Source: Ailurus styani (Eukaryota; Chordata; Mammalia; Carnivora; Ailuridae). Taken from it: a DNA stretch of 64,000 nucleotides. The notes below the pieces were generated by a model. That model did not search any database. It worked only from the letters and a program-made list of their open reading frames with translations, and had not been told where the DNA came from. The translations under genes and the position numbers were made by a program. The stretch is from contig LNAC01000377.1 of assembly GCA_002007465.1 (NCBI GenBank), forward strand, positions 1,165,349 through 1,229,348. Reading direction: 5' to 3'. Positions 1 through 12,479 of this stretch are shown here, piece by piece. The first letter of the stretch is position 1. Each line of letters begins with the position of its first letter.

Positions 1-199
1 GAGGAAATATATGTAAATATAAAATACTTATACATATATAAAATTCATACCTATAATTTCTACAGAATTTTTACTTAACCTATTGATTAGGTTATCTCTT
101 TCCATGTACAATCTCATTCCAGGAAAGTATGGAGAGGGCTTAAAGTTGTTAGAGGCAGTTAGTTAGGTTCTGACAGGATGCCTGGAATCTAGCAAAGAG

Positions 200-650
200 A
201 AAGTTACAGCTAAGTAAAGTCAGGGGTCTATCCTGGCAGCACTCTAAAACAAAACAACAGAAAACCAGATTAAACCAGACAGCCCCAAGATGGCTGACAA
301 AGTCTCCTCCCTAAGGAAGCCATGACAGAAAACCCTGACCAAGTAAGGAAGAAAAGGCACATAACCCACATTCCTGGAAAAGACCACCTGCTTTGAAGAA
401 AATTTCTACCTGTGAGTAATGAATATTCCAGCCCTTTGTTAACAACTGTTGATTAAAGATAGAAATCTAAACCTCAGTGGGTGCAGCACTCCCTTGAGTT
501 CACCTGCTCTCACATCTAGAGAGTTAATAATGAGATTTAATAAACTCTCCTGTTTGTACTCCTCATCTGCTGTGTTGTGTGTTGTGTCTGTCCTCAAATT
601 CTTTCTCGTGATAAGACCAAGAGCCCCCAGCAGTATCTTTTGGATGGGCT
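200..650 (+). mobile_element. Degraded LTR-like element (ERV1-type?)
   Basis: A stretch with LTR character: AATAAA at 539-544 followed by a GT/T-rich tract, then a 'cccccagca' end near 632 and a following segment that faintly resembles a tRNA-primer region. No coding part of a provirus is seen beside it, so a solo or broken LTR is the likeliest reading. The limits are guesses, and a search of a repeat library would decide. Confidence 0.35.
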
Positions 651-720
651 GTGTCAAGGCGTCGGAGCTTGAGGTATCCCCAGTCTCCCAAGCAACAGTT
701 GTACTAGCATAGTAAGATAT

Positions 721-3700
721 TAAGAGCTGTGGGCACAGCTCCTGTAAAGAACAGATGTGAGTCAGGTTGTCACTGTGATATGTGTCCTGATTCCTATGTG
801 CCTGGCAGTATTGGGGCCAATCATTACAGTTGAGGCAATGGTGTGGGTCCTCCCACTTGTACCTGAGCTTTCCACAGGAGACCCAAGTCCATGAGTGGAG
901 TACTGAGGGATGACAGGCTGTGGAAGAGTTGCAAGAGAAACCGAAGGTGGGGAGAGAGAGAGAGAGACTCCAAACCCGAAACTCAAGGCATCGCAAAGCT
1001 CAGAGGTGACTTTCCAAAACAGGAGCAGTCACCCACCCCTGTTCACCATAGATGGCCTCCAACAAAGAGAGGTACATGCTACAGACAAGTAAGGTGGCAG
1101 ATTATCTTTGAATAGGGCCAGAAGTCCTGAGTTCTGTGAGCTTGTTCTGCTCAAGATAGATGTTTCCAGTATTTAAGAGCTACTTAGAAAAGAGAGGTTT
1201 GTTACATATCTGAAAGACTGGAGCCATAGCCAGAAGCTAGGTATCTGGAACCAAGGATCCCCTAGGTTTTAAAGCCATACTTCGTTACGGTTTACATTGT
1301 CTTGTTATTTATTTATAAAATGCAGAAATATTCTACTGGGCCAATATGTTATATACATTATAAAATGTCTGCAAAATAAAAATTTTAAAAGATGGGATAA
1401 AAGTAAAAATATAAAAAGAAGAGTTACCATGGAGCACAGAAGAAAACAAGAGTAGGTCACAAATTCATTAATAATTTATTCAGCAACTCTCCTTTGAATG
1501 CCTACCATAAACCAGGTCCAGTTTTTATACTTAGGATACATTTATAAACAATGTAGAAAAAAGTCCTTGCCTCTGTGAAACTTGCATTCTTGTGGATGGA
1601 AACAGACAAGAAACAATGACTAACACATATAAGAAAATAATAGAGGATGTTAGAAACCGCACAGAATCAGGACTGGGGCCTATAGGAGGACTGAACACAT
1701 GCACCTGATTTTACTCCCTCCTGAAACAGAAAAACTACAGGGTTTTGTTGTTGTTGTTGTTGTTTGTTTTCTTTTCTTTTTTCTAAATGGCAAACTGCAA
1801 GGTTAAGAAGGGGGACATCAGAGTGATAACATTTTGAGGGCTGGAAAGTGGATGGACTAGTCATCATTTCTAAGGCAGATCTGAGACAGCCAAATCCTGA
1901 GCCAGAAACAGGAAGAGTGCTGTGCTACAAACGGATCTCAAGCACTGAGGAGCCACTGCACCAGGTCCCTCTAGCTCCTGGGGCGAAGGGGTGCTGCTAA
2001 AACCAGGAAGATTAGGCAAAACATGTAAAAGAAACAGAGTCCCCACACCCCCTCACTCAACGCATGACATTGGCCAACTGTCCCTTAGCCATCCCAACAA
2101 AAAGTTTATTCTCTGGAAAGGATAAAACAAGTGAGCATAAGAAAGATTTCAAACAACAAGACATCACTTCTCTAACCAACTGGCTCTTTTTCAAGCCCAC
2201 AGCTGCTACACCTTGAAACTCTCATGGCGAGAGCTAGAACCAGATTCATTTATGACTCTCCCAATGCCTTATAAAAGCCTGGCCTATTATAAGAACTAAG
2301 AATATATATGGTGGGACACAGACAAGAAGGAAATTTCTAGGTCACTTGCCGCTTTCCAGCCCCAACATCCTGAATTTGGAAATGCTGGGGATACTGAGCT
2401 ATAAGGATTTGTCTTGTGCAGTGAGTTTCACATTCTCCTAGACTTATCATGGACTCTACTGAAAGTTCTCATTGACTGGGCATCTATGTTAACTCTGGCA
2501 GAACCAGAATGACCCTTCCTCTCTAATGTTTACCAATAGCTCAATAGGACTGGTATAAAGGGAGGGGGAAGAAGGCATTTCTGGAAGGACTTCAAAATAA
2601 TTGGATCTTAGGGACATAATCCCAGATGTATAAAGTTTCTAAAATTTGTCACTTCATTTTCAAAACTTTAAATCACTTCAGGGACTAGAATAATCCCAAC
2701 AGCAGAGTAGAATTTAACTGGCTTCATACAGGTAATGCATGGTCCTTTGTGGATTTTACCCAAACACAGAAAAAGACCAGAAAATTTAGCTCTCATCCAT
2801 TTTAGGGGCTAACTCCTCTAACTGCTACTTTCAGATCAGATTGGCTAATTTCAGCCTCTGGACTATTCCTGGACTTCAGACAAGTGGTTTTTTTCATTGC
2901 CCTATTTATAGAAAAGGTAAGAGGGAACCTCTAAAAGAATATGTAAACTCTGTGGCCCCAGCCCAGTTTCTGGTTTCATTCCTTGTGACTATGTGGAATG
3001 GGGTAAATAGGAAGAAAAGAGAGAAGGACACCTCAGTGGTAGAGCAGAAAGTCCAAGAATGAGAAATTCATTGGATCATTTAGTCCCTGGAGAGCATATC
3101 TCTAAATATAATCCATTCCAAAATGAGGATTAGGGAAACAGAGCCCAGAGAGGAAAAGGGACCTGATAATCCCCATACATTGAATGATTGATGAAAGTCC
3201 ATTCTTTTGGTAAGTGCTCCAAGGTGTTTGGAAAGTGAGTGAGTGAGTGAGTGAGTGAGTGAGTGAGTGAATGAATGAATACCCCAAGGGTGTGTAGACT
3301 GTGAGAAAGAACTATAAAGAGGAGGGAAGTCATGTCCAAAACTACTCGGAGAGGGGAATGATCAGGAATTGAGAATGAAGATCAGTTATTTCCACCAGTC
3401 TTATGCCCCAAAAGAAAAAAAATCATACAAATGGAGTATAACAAGTCTCACAACATTGATTAAAATCAATCAGCCACACATGGTATAAGCTGAGGTAAAT
3501 GTGTGATGTTAATCTTAAATGTGATTAGGAAAATTAAATCCAATTTTGTGAAATGTCAAACACCTCTATGGGTGGCCAAATATCACAAAGTAGATTTTGA
3601 CCAATTTCTCTGCATTTAATTAGGACAATGTAACGAGCCCCCCATATTGCCAGGACTGTACTCCAGCTGTTTAGCAAGGAAAATATCCTCAATGGCTTTC
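721..3700. other. Left flank of the array, no gene recognised
   Basis: I see no gene here and no match by eye to the spacer that precedes the other A-type loci. Small landmarks are an interrupted (GTT)n near 1743-1764 and a (GAGT)n tract running into (GAAT)n at about 3235-3280. The ORFs are short and lack recognisable domains. The lack of unit-like sequence suggests the array's left boundary is close to the A gene. Confidence 0.5.
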
Positions 3701-3737
3701 TGGCCACTTTATGTATCAGAGAATCCTGAAGTTGACT

Positions 3738-3753
3738 TTCTGAGTTCCTGCAG
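3738..3753 (+). promoter_or_regulatory. Putative 3' splice acceptor upstream of A gene
   Basis: The pyrimidine-rich run 'ctttctgagttcctgcag' ends 17 bp before the ATG. OR genes commonly have a non-coding 5' exon joined just ahead of a single coding exon, so this is a reasonable acceptor. No RNA evidence is available. Confidence 0.4.
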
Positions 3754-3770
3754 GTGACAAGGAATATACA

Positions 3771-4730
3771 ATGGACAGGTCCAATTGGACTTCTCCTGTG
3801 GTGGGGTTCATCCTCCTGGGGCTCTCAGCCCACCCAAAGCTGGAGAAAATGTTCTTTGTGCTCATCCTCCTGATGTACCTGGTGATCCTGCTGGGCAATG
3901 GGGTCCTCATCCTGGTGACCATCCTTGACTCCCACCTGCACACACCCATGTACTTCTTCCTGGGGAACCTCTCCTTCCTGGACATCTGCTACACAACTTC
4001 CTCAGTACCCCTCATTCTCGACAGCTTCCTGACCCCCAAGAAAACCATCTCTTTCTCAGCCTGTGCTGTGCAGATGTTTCTCTCCTTTGCCATGGGAGCC
4101 ACAGAGTGTGTGCTTCTGGGCATGATGGCATTTGATCGCTATGTGGCCATCTGTAACCCCCTTATTTACCCTGTGGTCATGAGCAAGGCTGCCTATGTGC
4201 CCATGGCTGCCATTTCCTGGGGAGCTGGAAGCATGACTGCCATGGTGCAAACATCCTTAGCGATGCGACTGCCCTTCTGTGGGGACAATGTCATCAACCA
4301 CTTTACCTGTGAGATCCTGGCTGTCCTGAAGTTGGCCTGTGCTGACATCTCCATCAATGTGATCAGTATGGCAGTGGCCAATGTAATCTTTCTGGGCATT
4401 CCAGTTCTGTTCATTTTTATCTCCTATGTGTTTATCATTGCTACCATCCTGAGGATCCCATCAACTGCGGGGAGGAAAAAGGCCTTCTCCACCTGTTCTG
4501 CCCACTTCACAGTTGTAGTTGTTTTTTATGGGACCATCCTCTTCATGTATGGGAAGCCCAAATCCAAGGACCCCCTGGGGGCAGACAAGCAGGATGTTTC
4601 AGACAAGCTCACCTCCCTCTTCTATGGGGTGGTGACCCCTATGCTCAACCCTATCATTTACAGTCTGAGGAACAAGGACGTGAAGGCTGCTATGAAGAAC
4701 CTGGTCCTTCGCAAACACGTCATCCAGTGA
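3771..4730 (+). CDS. OR13C: Olfactory receptor, OR13C-like, type A, intact (319 aa)
   Basis: This is a seven-transmembrane odorant receptor that would signal through the olfactory G protein at the cilia of sensory neurons; its ligand cannot be predicted. The frame is single-exon, 319 codons, a usual class II OR length. Visible landmarks are an N-glycosylation site NWT at residues 5-7, LGNG at 41-44, [10 protein letters not shown] at 59-68, the paired extracellular cysteines C98 and C180 with C170 and C190 in loop 2, [10 protein letters not shown] at 119-128, SY at 218-219, KAFSTCSAH at 237-245 and NPIIYSLRN at 293-301. The chosen ATG has A at -3 and G at +4 and is the only one giving a standard N terminus. 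An acceptor-like 'ttcctgcag' ends at 3753, fitting an upstream non-coding exon. It is the only intact A-type copy; three downstream paralogues are broken. The OR13C assignment rests on overall motif wording, and the exact orthologue is uncertain. Confidence 0.96.
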   Translation: MDRSNWTSPVVGFILLGLSAHPKLEKMFFVLILLMYLVILLGNGVLILVTILDSHLHTPMYFFLGNLSFLDICYTTSSVPLILDSFLTPKKTISFSACAVQMFLSFAMGATECVLLGMMAFDRYVAICNPLIYPVVMSKAAYVPMAAISWGAGSMTAMVQTSLAMRLPFCGDNVINHFTCEILAVLKLACADISINVISMAVANVIFLGIPVLFIFISYVFIIATILRIPSTAGRKKAFSTCSAHFTVVVVFYGTILFMYGKPKSKDPLGADKQDVSDKLTSLFYGVVTPMLNPIIYSLRNKDVKAAMKNLVLRKHVIQ

Positions 4731-6930
4731 TGGTGGAGGGGTCCTGATAAATCTCTATTCCCTAGTTTCTCTCACCTGAGGGTCTCAGAGAATAAGATAA
4801 AGAGCCAATTTCATCAAAGGTGCATAGGCAAAACTGATTACTCAGATTCTATAAGCACTTCTACAAAAGTATATACCATTGGTCAACCCTTAGAGTCATC
4901 TATCTTTGGGATGCATACTGAACTACTAGATATCCCCAGGAAAAACAACTCTTCAAGTTTTATTTTTAACACACAAAAAGCTCTAGTCTCTTGATCTCTA
5001 ATTCAGTTGCCCCTTGGTCTCTTTCATTGAACATGTTTGGATGGGTCCTTGATTCATATTACCTTTCAACATGTCCTACTCCATATTAAACAATAGTAAT
5101 ATTTTTGTCTTAATGCTCTTTGTTTCTTTCTCCTTATTTTCATATTAATTCCTAAAACTGTTTCTTGAATTGTTCTCTTCCTATGTCTCCATAATTACCT
5201 TCTTTTCCTGTCTTCAATCATAGTCCTCACCAGAAAATCATTCACACGTTTGAAGCACAGAGGACAGTGAGTAGGTTGTGGCAAAACTGAGGCAAGTCTC
5301 AAAGACCCAGGCCTTTTTTCTTTCCCCTTTTTGAAGATGTTATTCACCCCTGGCTTCTGTCCCTGCATAGCTGAGGCCTCCCATAGGTCATCAGAGTGAT
5401 GTGGAAACTGAGATGTATTCAGGAGAATCAAATGAATTCTCTTAACTTCCTGACCTGGCTCAACCATGCAGGCAGCCAACTGGTGATCATCAGTTGCTTT
5501 TCTGCCTAAGAATAGCCAACCCTATATGGCAGTCAGAGGGAGAAGAAAGTGATGTTCACCAGCAGACATTTAAGAATTATCCCCATGACTGGTAAGGAAT
5601 TCTAAGCCAGTTCTCCAGAGTTAGCAATCTAGAAGTCCAGTTAAAAGAATGAGTGGAATAGAAAGCCTCTGAGAGCTGACATGAACATTTAACCCAATAG
5701 CGAGGAAATAAACTAGCTATTAAAACAAACAGACTTTTCTGGAAAAAAAAGTTATTGCAGGAAGATGGTGAGACACTAAAGCCTCAGTGGTATTCTGTGT
5801 GGAATTCTGGAGGGCATTGAATCAATAAAGCAAAAGACATCTATCAATGAGAAGCTAGGAGACAAGGTGAATGGGAGATAAAAATTTGTCTTAGGGGACA
5901 AAATCAACATTGTAGATCAAATAAAACCCAGTAGAAAGTATTTAAAAGTAGATAAAACAATGCTTAAAAATAAATTTTAAATTAAAAAGAACTTAAGTTT
6001 CTCTCCTAGGCTGAGAGGGAAAAAGAGAGAGAGAGAGAGTGAGAGAGAAAAGTTGGTTATTCAAGAACAGATGAGAGACAAAAAAGGTAGACCAGGGGAT
6101 CCATTATGTAATTCAGAAGGAGAAACCAGAACAGATGAAAGACAAATAAAAAAGGAGGAGAAAAACATTTCAGTGAATAGAAATTCTGCATATTTATTCA
6201 TAAAAGTTTCATCAATCGCCAGGTAAGAATTGCAGCAAAAGACATACCTATGTACAGTTGATCCAAGGATAAGTTGTGATTCTCATATATGCCAGAATAA
6301 TTCAATAGACTTTTCCACAGCATAAAAGTGTACTTCCCAGCAAGGACCAAGAATCTGGCTGCTGCTGCCCTAAATGTAGATGCCAGTGGAATACAGCCAG
6401 TTGACAGAGTGCTGAGGAAAAGGGGCTGTGAGTCCCGAATTCTACACACCCTGACCATTGGACAAATATAAGAGTTGAAAAGACATAGTTGGCAGGTGCA
6501 AACACAGACAGCACACACCCCTATAATCCTTTTCTCAAAAAGAAATTTTATTTATAAAGTTCTCCCAACAAACAGCTAAAAATAAATAATGGAAGGACTG
6601 AGACAGATATGGTACGTAAGACACAGTGGAGAATGGTCAAATGTCCGAAGACTGATAAAGTCTAAGGAACACTTGATACCAAGTGTGCAAAGACAAATAT
6701 ATGGAGGAATTATTAGGAAATGCATCAAGGTAAACAGTGACAATAAAGCAATGGTTTCACTCCAGTTACAATTTTAGATGAATTTATTAAGCTGAGAAAT
6801 TTAGAAAAAGAGGTATAGCTACATCCCACTGAAGGTCTCATCTTTGAAGGATGTGGCAGGAAAGAGAATCTTATAATATATGAGTATGATGCATTGATAC
6901 TGAAATAACAGAAGTATTAATATGCTTGTT
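4731..6930. other. 3' flank of A gene, unit 1
   Basis: No gene recognised. Homologous sequence follows the A locus in unit 4 (54605-57534, with extra SINEs) and, shortened by deletions, in units 2 and 3. A small (GA)n tract lies near 6024-6045. A minus-strand ORF at 5195-5479 recurs in shortened form at 55160-55396 but shows no domain. Confidence 0.5.
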
Positions 6931-7082
6931 GTGGGGGCGCCTGTGTGGCTCAGTCAGTTAGTGGCTGCCTTCAGCTCAGGTCATGATTCCATGGTCCTCA
7001 GATGGAGCCAAGCTTTGGGCTCCCTGCTCAACAGCTCAACTCAGAGTTTGCTTCTCCATCTCCCTCTGCCCCTCCACTGCTT

Positions 7083-7135
<53 letters not shown>

Positions 7136-7176
7136 ATCTCTATCTCTCTCTCTCAGATAAATAAAATCTTTAAAAA
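6931..7176 (+). mobile_element. Can-SINE, unit 1
   Basis: tRNA-derived head ('gcgcctgtgtggctcagtc'), a long (CT)n run with TATC interruptions at about 7088-7155, and an A-rich tail. Target duplication 'aatatgcttgt' before and 'atatgcttgtg' after. The same insertion is in units 2 (22168-22362) and 4 (57535-57745); unit 3 has deleted the area. Confidence 0.9.
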
Positions 7177-8424
7177 TATATATGCTTGTGGAAATTTTAA
7201 GAGAAAATACCAGTAGACAAGTATCAGCATGAAGACTTTTGAAAGAATAAGAGGATGAGGAATGAGCAAAGAAACTTGATCAGATGAAAAAAGTCATTTA
7301 CTGAACCTCAGTAGATTTAAATCATTGCAAATTAGATACATGATACACAGCACCCAGTTTTTTAAGGGGCTTCAAAGTTTCTAACATTAGGAAAGATTAA
7401 GAATTCTAGTGCAACCATTTTACTAATAGATTCAAGAACAAAAAGTGATCTCATCAACAGATGTTGAGAAGTCACTTGATAAAATTTAACACTGATTTCT
7501 GACTTTTTAAAAGCAGCACACTTCAATAGAGGACATTACCCTTAACATGAAAGAAAGTATCAGAACATCAGCAAGCAGCATGCCTACAACATGGATTAGG
7601 TCACCAGCTTTGAATGTCTACATCCTTTTGCAGGCTAGCTAATTAGATGAGATGAAGAAAATAAAGAACATAAATTTTGAAAAGAAGGATAAAAAGAATA
7701 CTATTCACAAATGTTGTTTAACTAGAAAAATTTTATTCAAATGCCAAAACTACAAGAAATATTAAGAAAGCACACTAGAGGGGTTGTAGATAATTCACCG
7801 CAGTCACAAAAATTTTACAATACCTGTGGAAAATGTATAAGGATGAGAGACCTATATGAATGTCATATATTTACAATGATCATAAATTAACAGGAGAAGT
7901 AATAAGATACTTTCATTTTGAAGAAGGAAAAGCGCTGAAGTAAGCCTCAGGACATTTAACTATCCTCCAAGTGCCCTCATTCAAAGCCTTCTTCCTCTTG
8001 CCAACAGGTTGGAATGAGCCATTCTCCATCCACTTTACCATCCCTGCAGCAGGTCCATCCTCTTAGTGGGGAAGGAAGGTCCAAACTTAGGGCTTGGAGG
8101 CAAAGATGAAGGCTGCCTGATCTAAAGGTCTCAGAAGCAAAGAAAACCAGCCTTCGACTCAGTCCATGCTTTTGGAGGTAACCAAAGAGTCTAGAACAGA
8201 CCACTGACACATGGAGGCTTTCAGAGTTCTTCTGGTGTGGTAGTTACTTTCCACCTCATTACAACTAGTGGCCATTAATCTCAGGTTAGGATTACCCCCA
8301 AAATCTTCAAAAGATTATAGTCTCCAATGGAAGTGTTTACTAACACGACCAAATCAAACATCCCAGATGGTCACAGACAATAGGTCAAGAATGTAATCAC
8401 CTATTAGGTTAAATCAGAGCATTT
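7177..8424. other. Conserved spacer block, unit 1
   Basis: No gene or named repeat recognised. It is closely matched in unit 2 (22363-23590) and unit 4 (57746-58975). A 77-codon minus-strand ORF at 7977-8210 is open in unit 2 (23142-23375) but broken by a deletion in unit 4, so it is probably not coding. Confidence 0.5.
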
Positions 8425-10069
8425 CAGATGCTGGACTGTGGGAAGGACCTGCTGTGAAGCAGGAAATGTCTGCCTCCTCTAGCAGATAACCTTCCTGGAC
8501 CCCAGTCAACTGCTGCCAGGAAGTGATGTAGGAGTGGGGGAGGGGATGCAGAGCAGCTCTCTCAGCTGCAGGTTCTATGTTTACCTCTGGTATCAAGGTA
8601 AGTATTATAAGGGCCAAACAAAATTTGTTCCATAGCCAGATATGGCTAGAGGCTGCCAATTTGCAACACGTGCGATAAGCACTCAAAAGTCACAGTTGGA
8701 CTCCCTAAGAATGCCATCACAGAACTCAGCTATATCCTGCACAGTATACCTATTGTTTTGGGGGTGAAACTGCTCCCTTTCACTCTTATGTCATTCAATG
8801 CAGCTACCAATCATAGTACACCAGCTCTTGGCACAGCAATCGTCTAATGAAAGGCATGTAACCTAAGTCAAACTAACCAGAGCCATTCCCCAGGACATCT
8901 GTAATTGGAGCAAGCAGAGAAAAGGTCCCATATTAGCTTTCTGTGCTGCACAGCAGATCACCATTCCAACTTACTAGATTCAAACAGCATACACTTGTAA
9001 TCTTGCAGTTTCTGTGAGTCAAAAGTTTGACCAAGTCCCCACAAGGCTGCAGTCTAGGTGTTGGCGAGGGCTCAGTTCTCATCTGGAGACTCCAACAGAA
9101 GAAACTGAATCAGGCTGATGACAACTCTCTTCCCTCCCATGTGAGGAAGTCTGTCCACCAGAGTGTAAAATATAGCCAGGAAAAGACAAATAGAAATAAG
9201 ACACAGATGAAGGGACCTAAGGTCCTAATGACATGTTACGTCCCTAAATCCAGCTGGGCCTGGCCTAAGAATGCATCCTTAACTTCTCAGTTGCACAAAC
9301 GTTAGAAAGTTCTCTATCTAGAAGCCTAGGGAATCCTGACAACAACAAAGCCCAAAGTAAAAGCACCTTTATCTGGTCTCCCTCTCTTGCTGACCACTGC
9401 ATTCTCCACCTGCAATTCTACATTTATCTTACATGGTAGATCATTCTCAGTTGAGATACAAGAAACTGCAAACCAGTCTTGGTCAAATCTCAGGCTCTTT
9501 TTGAAACAAACAAAAAGCAATAAACTCTCTTCAGGCCTACACTGTCCATTAACACTAACGCAAAAATCCTAAATCTAGAGGAGGCTGAGCAGAGATGTGG
9601 GACTTTGGTCTCCACTGGACAGCAACAAATCCCCACTCCAGGTGCAGTAACAAACCCCCACTCCAGGTGTCGATGAAGACCATGTGGGAAGCCTGGACTT
9701 TCACCCTCTAACTTGTGTAATGAGGTGCCCCTTTTTGTTCCCACCTGGGTGGTATCAGAGAGTGTCTAAAGAAGAGTCAGGACTTGTGCATGTGGCTGTG
9801 AGGCCACTCTTCCCATGATGTCAGCTGAGGACATGGTAATAGTAAAAATGTACCCCTGCGCTTGTCAGCCAGGAGGGAATCAGCAGAGCCATAGTGGGGA
9901 GCTGAAACTCCTGCTCTCTAGCAGCAGGGAGGATCTCCTTCAGCTGGGAATGACAGGCTGTTTTAATAGTCAAAGATCAGTCAGTGCAATCTATCATATT
10001 AACAGGCTAAATAAGAGGCTAACTAAGAAAAACCACGTGATTCTATCAAGTGAAGCAGGAAAAGCATTT
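8425..10069. other. Segment private to unit 1 (deleted in units 2-4)
   Basis: These 1645 bases have no counterpart in the other units, which join directly at a shared 'agcattt'. The last part (about 9980-10069) reads as an old L1 ORF2 fragment that continues across the junction, so the deletion, not the presence, is the derived state. A stretch near 8930-9170 resembles an ancient interspersed repeat, possibly an MLT-type LTR, but I cannot name it firmly. Confidence 0.6.
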
Positions 10070-10200
10070 GAAAAAACAACACCCATTCATGATAAAAATA
10101 AAACAAAACAAAACAAAAAAACTTACAGCATTGAATTGGAGGTCCCAGCCAGTGCAGTAGGGCAAGAAAAGAGACAAGTCTATCAATTTTGAAGGAACAT
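9980..10200 (+). mobile_element. Old L1 ORF2 fragment
   Basis: The wording around 10030-10160 (a degraded 'gaagcaggaaaagcatttg', then 'acacccattcatgataaaaa', then 'ggaggtcccagccag') matches the reverse-transcriptase region of L1 ORF2. It is full of stops. Partial counterparts are at about 23597-23690, 38428-38510 and 58984-59060. Confidence 0.65.
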
Positions 10201-10900
10201 GAAAGTTGTCATTGTTTACTGGTGTTATTATTGCCTACTATATACAAAATCTAAAATAACTTAGAGGTATAAATATTTAAAAGAGTGTTCCTCAACACTA
10301 AATCAATGTACAAAAAAACTATTGCATTTCCATATTTCAGCAACAGGTTATGAAATATGTTTAAACATACCAAGAAATATAAGCATACATATTTATATAT
10401 TTAAATATTAAGATTTAATATATTTGTATTAAAATATAAATATCATAATACAGGGGTAAATCTGGAAAAAGATCTCCATGACCTTCATGCACAAAATTTT
10501 TAATTATAATATATTTTGAATGATAGTAAAATAGAGAAATATTCCCATTCATGGGTCAGAAAATTCGTTATGGAGATAATTAGTTCTCCACTAATTGACC
10601 TATGGAGTCAATGTAATATCAATTTTTAAATCCCCAAAATAATTATTATACAATTTAAGAAGTTGGTTCCCTAATTATAGAGAAGAACAAAGGACTAAAA
10701 ACAGCCATGACACATTTGAAGATGTACTGGATGAGGATAAAAGGACTTACCCTACAAGATATCAAAGTATACTATAAAGCGGCAATGATTGGAGTGGTTT
10801 AGCATCGACACATGAACAAACAAATGAATGGAAAAGAATAGAGATCCCAGAAATGGACCCATTCATGTTTGGTGACTTGATATATAACACATGTGAGGTA
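10201..10900 (+). mobile_element. AT-rich degraded L1-like stretch, unit 1
   Basis: AT-rich DNA with L1 ORF2-like phrases, including 'aaggacttaccctacaagat' near 10741 and 'agatcccagaaatggaccc' near 10843. It is the pre-insertion site for the young L1 found in units 2-4. Counterparts are 23700-24381, 38530-39112 and 59090-59763. Confidence 0.5.
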
Positions 10901-12250
10901 TTACACATCACTGGAGAAAGGGTGGGTCACAAATGCAAGCAGGACAAACGGAAATATGTGCACCAAGGAGAGATGTATAAAATATTTATAGCAGCATTCA
11001 GCTAGGAGGCAACCCAATGACCCATCAAAGTAGAATGTATAAATAAGCTGTGTTACATTCATATAATGGAATTTAGCAGTACAGATGAATGAATTTAGCT
11101 GTACTCATAAACATGAGTAAAACTCACAAACATAATATTGTCTGAAGAAACAAGTTAGAAAGAATCCCTATAAGGGTTGAATTTATATTGAGCTTAAAAT
11201 TTTTCTTTATTTGAGAGTGAGAGAGAGAGAGGGAGAACCAGACTCCCCAGCAAGCAAGGAGCCTAACGAGGTCCTGGATCCCAGGACCCCAGGATCACCC
11301 CAGGAGCCCTAAGGCATAGAGACAACTAAATGAGCCACCTAGGCACCATGTATATTGAGTTTAGAAAGATGAAAGCCTAAACTATAGTGGTTAACAATGT
11401 GTAAAAAGTAATAAAATTCAGGAAAACAAATAAAATCAGGAATGTGGTTATTTCTGGGAGGAGAAGGAAAGGATGGATGAGGAAGGAATACTCAGGGAGC
11501 TTTCAAGGTACTGGCAGTGTTCTAGTCCTTAAATTAGGAGGTTATTACTTTATTATTCTTTAAATTAAAAATATGTGTTTAATGTACTCTCATGTGCACT
11601 TACATATGTGTGCTATTTTTCACATTTTAAATTATTTTAACTTCCTCAAGTATTAAATACTACAACGTGATATCACTTTTCATCTTTCAGACTGGCAAAG
11701 ACCAAAAAGAGTTCTTGAGAGACTAAAATAGTATGTTAGCAGGGTCTGGAAAACACTTATGCTTTTATGCTGATGATAGAAATGTGTAAATTTGGCAATA
11801 CCTCTCAAAATTACAAATGTACATAAGGTATATATTTACCACATAAAAATAATGAACATGTTGTACCATTGATTGTAACAGAATAAGACTGGAAAAGAGT
11901 GGAAGATCTAAATGTCCATTAATATTAGACTGGTTAATTAAATGATGGCACATCCTTACAATGGAATAAATGCAGCCATCTCAAAGAACGAGGCAGTATT
12001 ACACATTTTTTTCCAGATACATCCAAGGTATATTGTTCAGAAAGAAAATCAAGGTATTAAAACAGTGCATTGTTGTGCAAAATTTGTTACTGTCTTAATA
12101 TCTTGCTTTTCTCACTGAACAATATCCATAGAATATCTCTGAAAAAAAAAGCATAAGATCATTGCTAACATTGGTTGCCTCAAGGGTACTTAACTAGGTG
12201 ATAAGATAAAGGTTTAATTTTTATTCTATATTCTTCTATACCTTTTAACT
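10901..12250 (+). mobile_element. L1M-like 3' end and older L1 ORF2 pieces, unit 1
   Basis: Phrases typical of older mammalian L1 3' ends are visible: 'atagcagcattcagctagga' near 10989, the 'gtggttatttctgggagga' segment near 11443 and 'ttattactttattattctt' near 11543, then ORF2-like text near 11690-11990 ('aatgtccattaatattag'). A SINE interrupts it at 11194-11348. Counterparts lie at 26960-28560, 42570-44400 and 62570-64000. Confidence 0.6.
11194..11348 (-). mobile_element. Can-SINE, unit 1 (all four units)
   Basis: A decayed minus-strand SINE ending 'gagccacctaggcacc', flanked by 'tatattgag'. Present in every unit (27305-27494, 42932-43122, 62922-63144), so it predates the tandem duplication. 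Confidence 0.85.
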
Positions 12251-12479
12251 TTTCTTTCAGGTACCAGTAAGACCTACTAATGGGGTGACAATCATGATGT
12301 TGAGGAGGAGGAAGAGGATGAAATCAATGATGATAAACAGAATCAGATGTATTGAGATGGAAATACCAGCTCTACCATTCACAAAAGATGTGGTGTTTGG
12401 TAAACTGTTTAACCTTTTAAAGTCTGTTCCATGGAATAAGAAACTAGAGAGATAACACCACATTTCAAGCTATATTACA

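Noticed and set aside
3716..3985. Minus-strand ORFs over the OR genes (also at 17168-17515 and 34326-34673) with similar basic proteins
   Set aside because: They are antisense shadows of the conserved OR N-terminal coding sequence; their similarity only reflects the paralogous + strand genes.
5195..5479. 94-codon minus-strand ORF, shortened at 55160-55396
   Set aside because: Different C-terminal ends, no domain, and two copies only; best explained as chance in duplicated DNA.
6931..7010. tRNA genes suggested by SINE heads
   Set aside because: The tRNA-like parts belong to Can-SINE bodies with pyrimidine tracts, A-rich tails and target duplications, so they are not tRNA genes.
7977..8210. 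77-codon minus-strand ORF repeated at 23142-23375
   Set aside because: The unit 4 copy is broken by a deletion near 58645, and there is no recognisable domain.
8930..9170. Possible MLT-type LTR in the unit 1 private segment
   Set aside because: The resemblance is from memory over a short stretch and the limits cannot be set, so it is mentioned only in the segment note.
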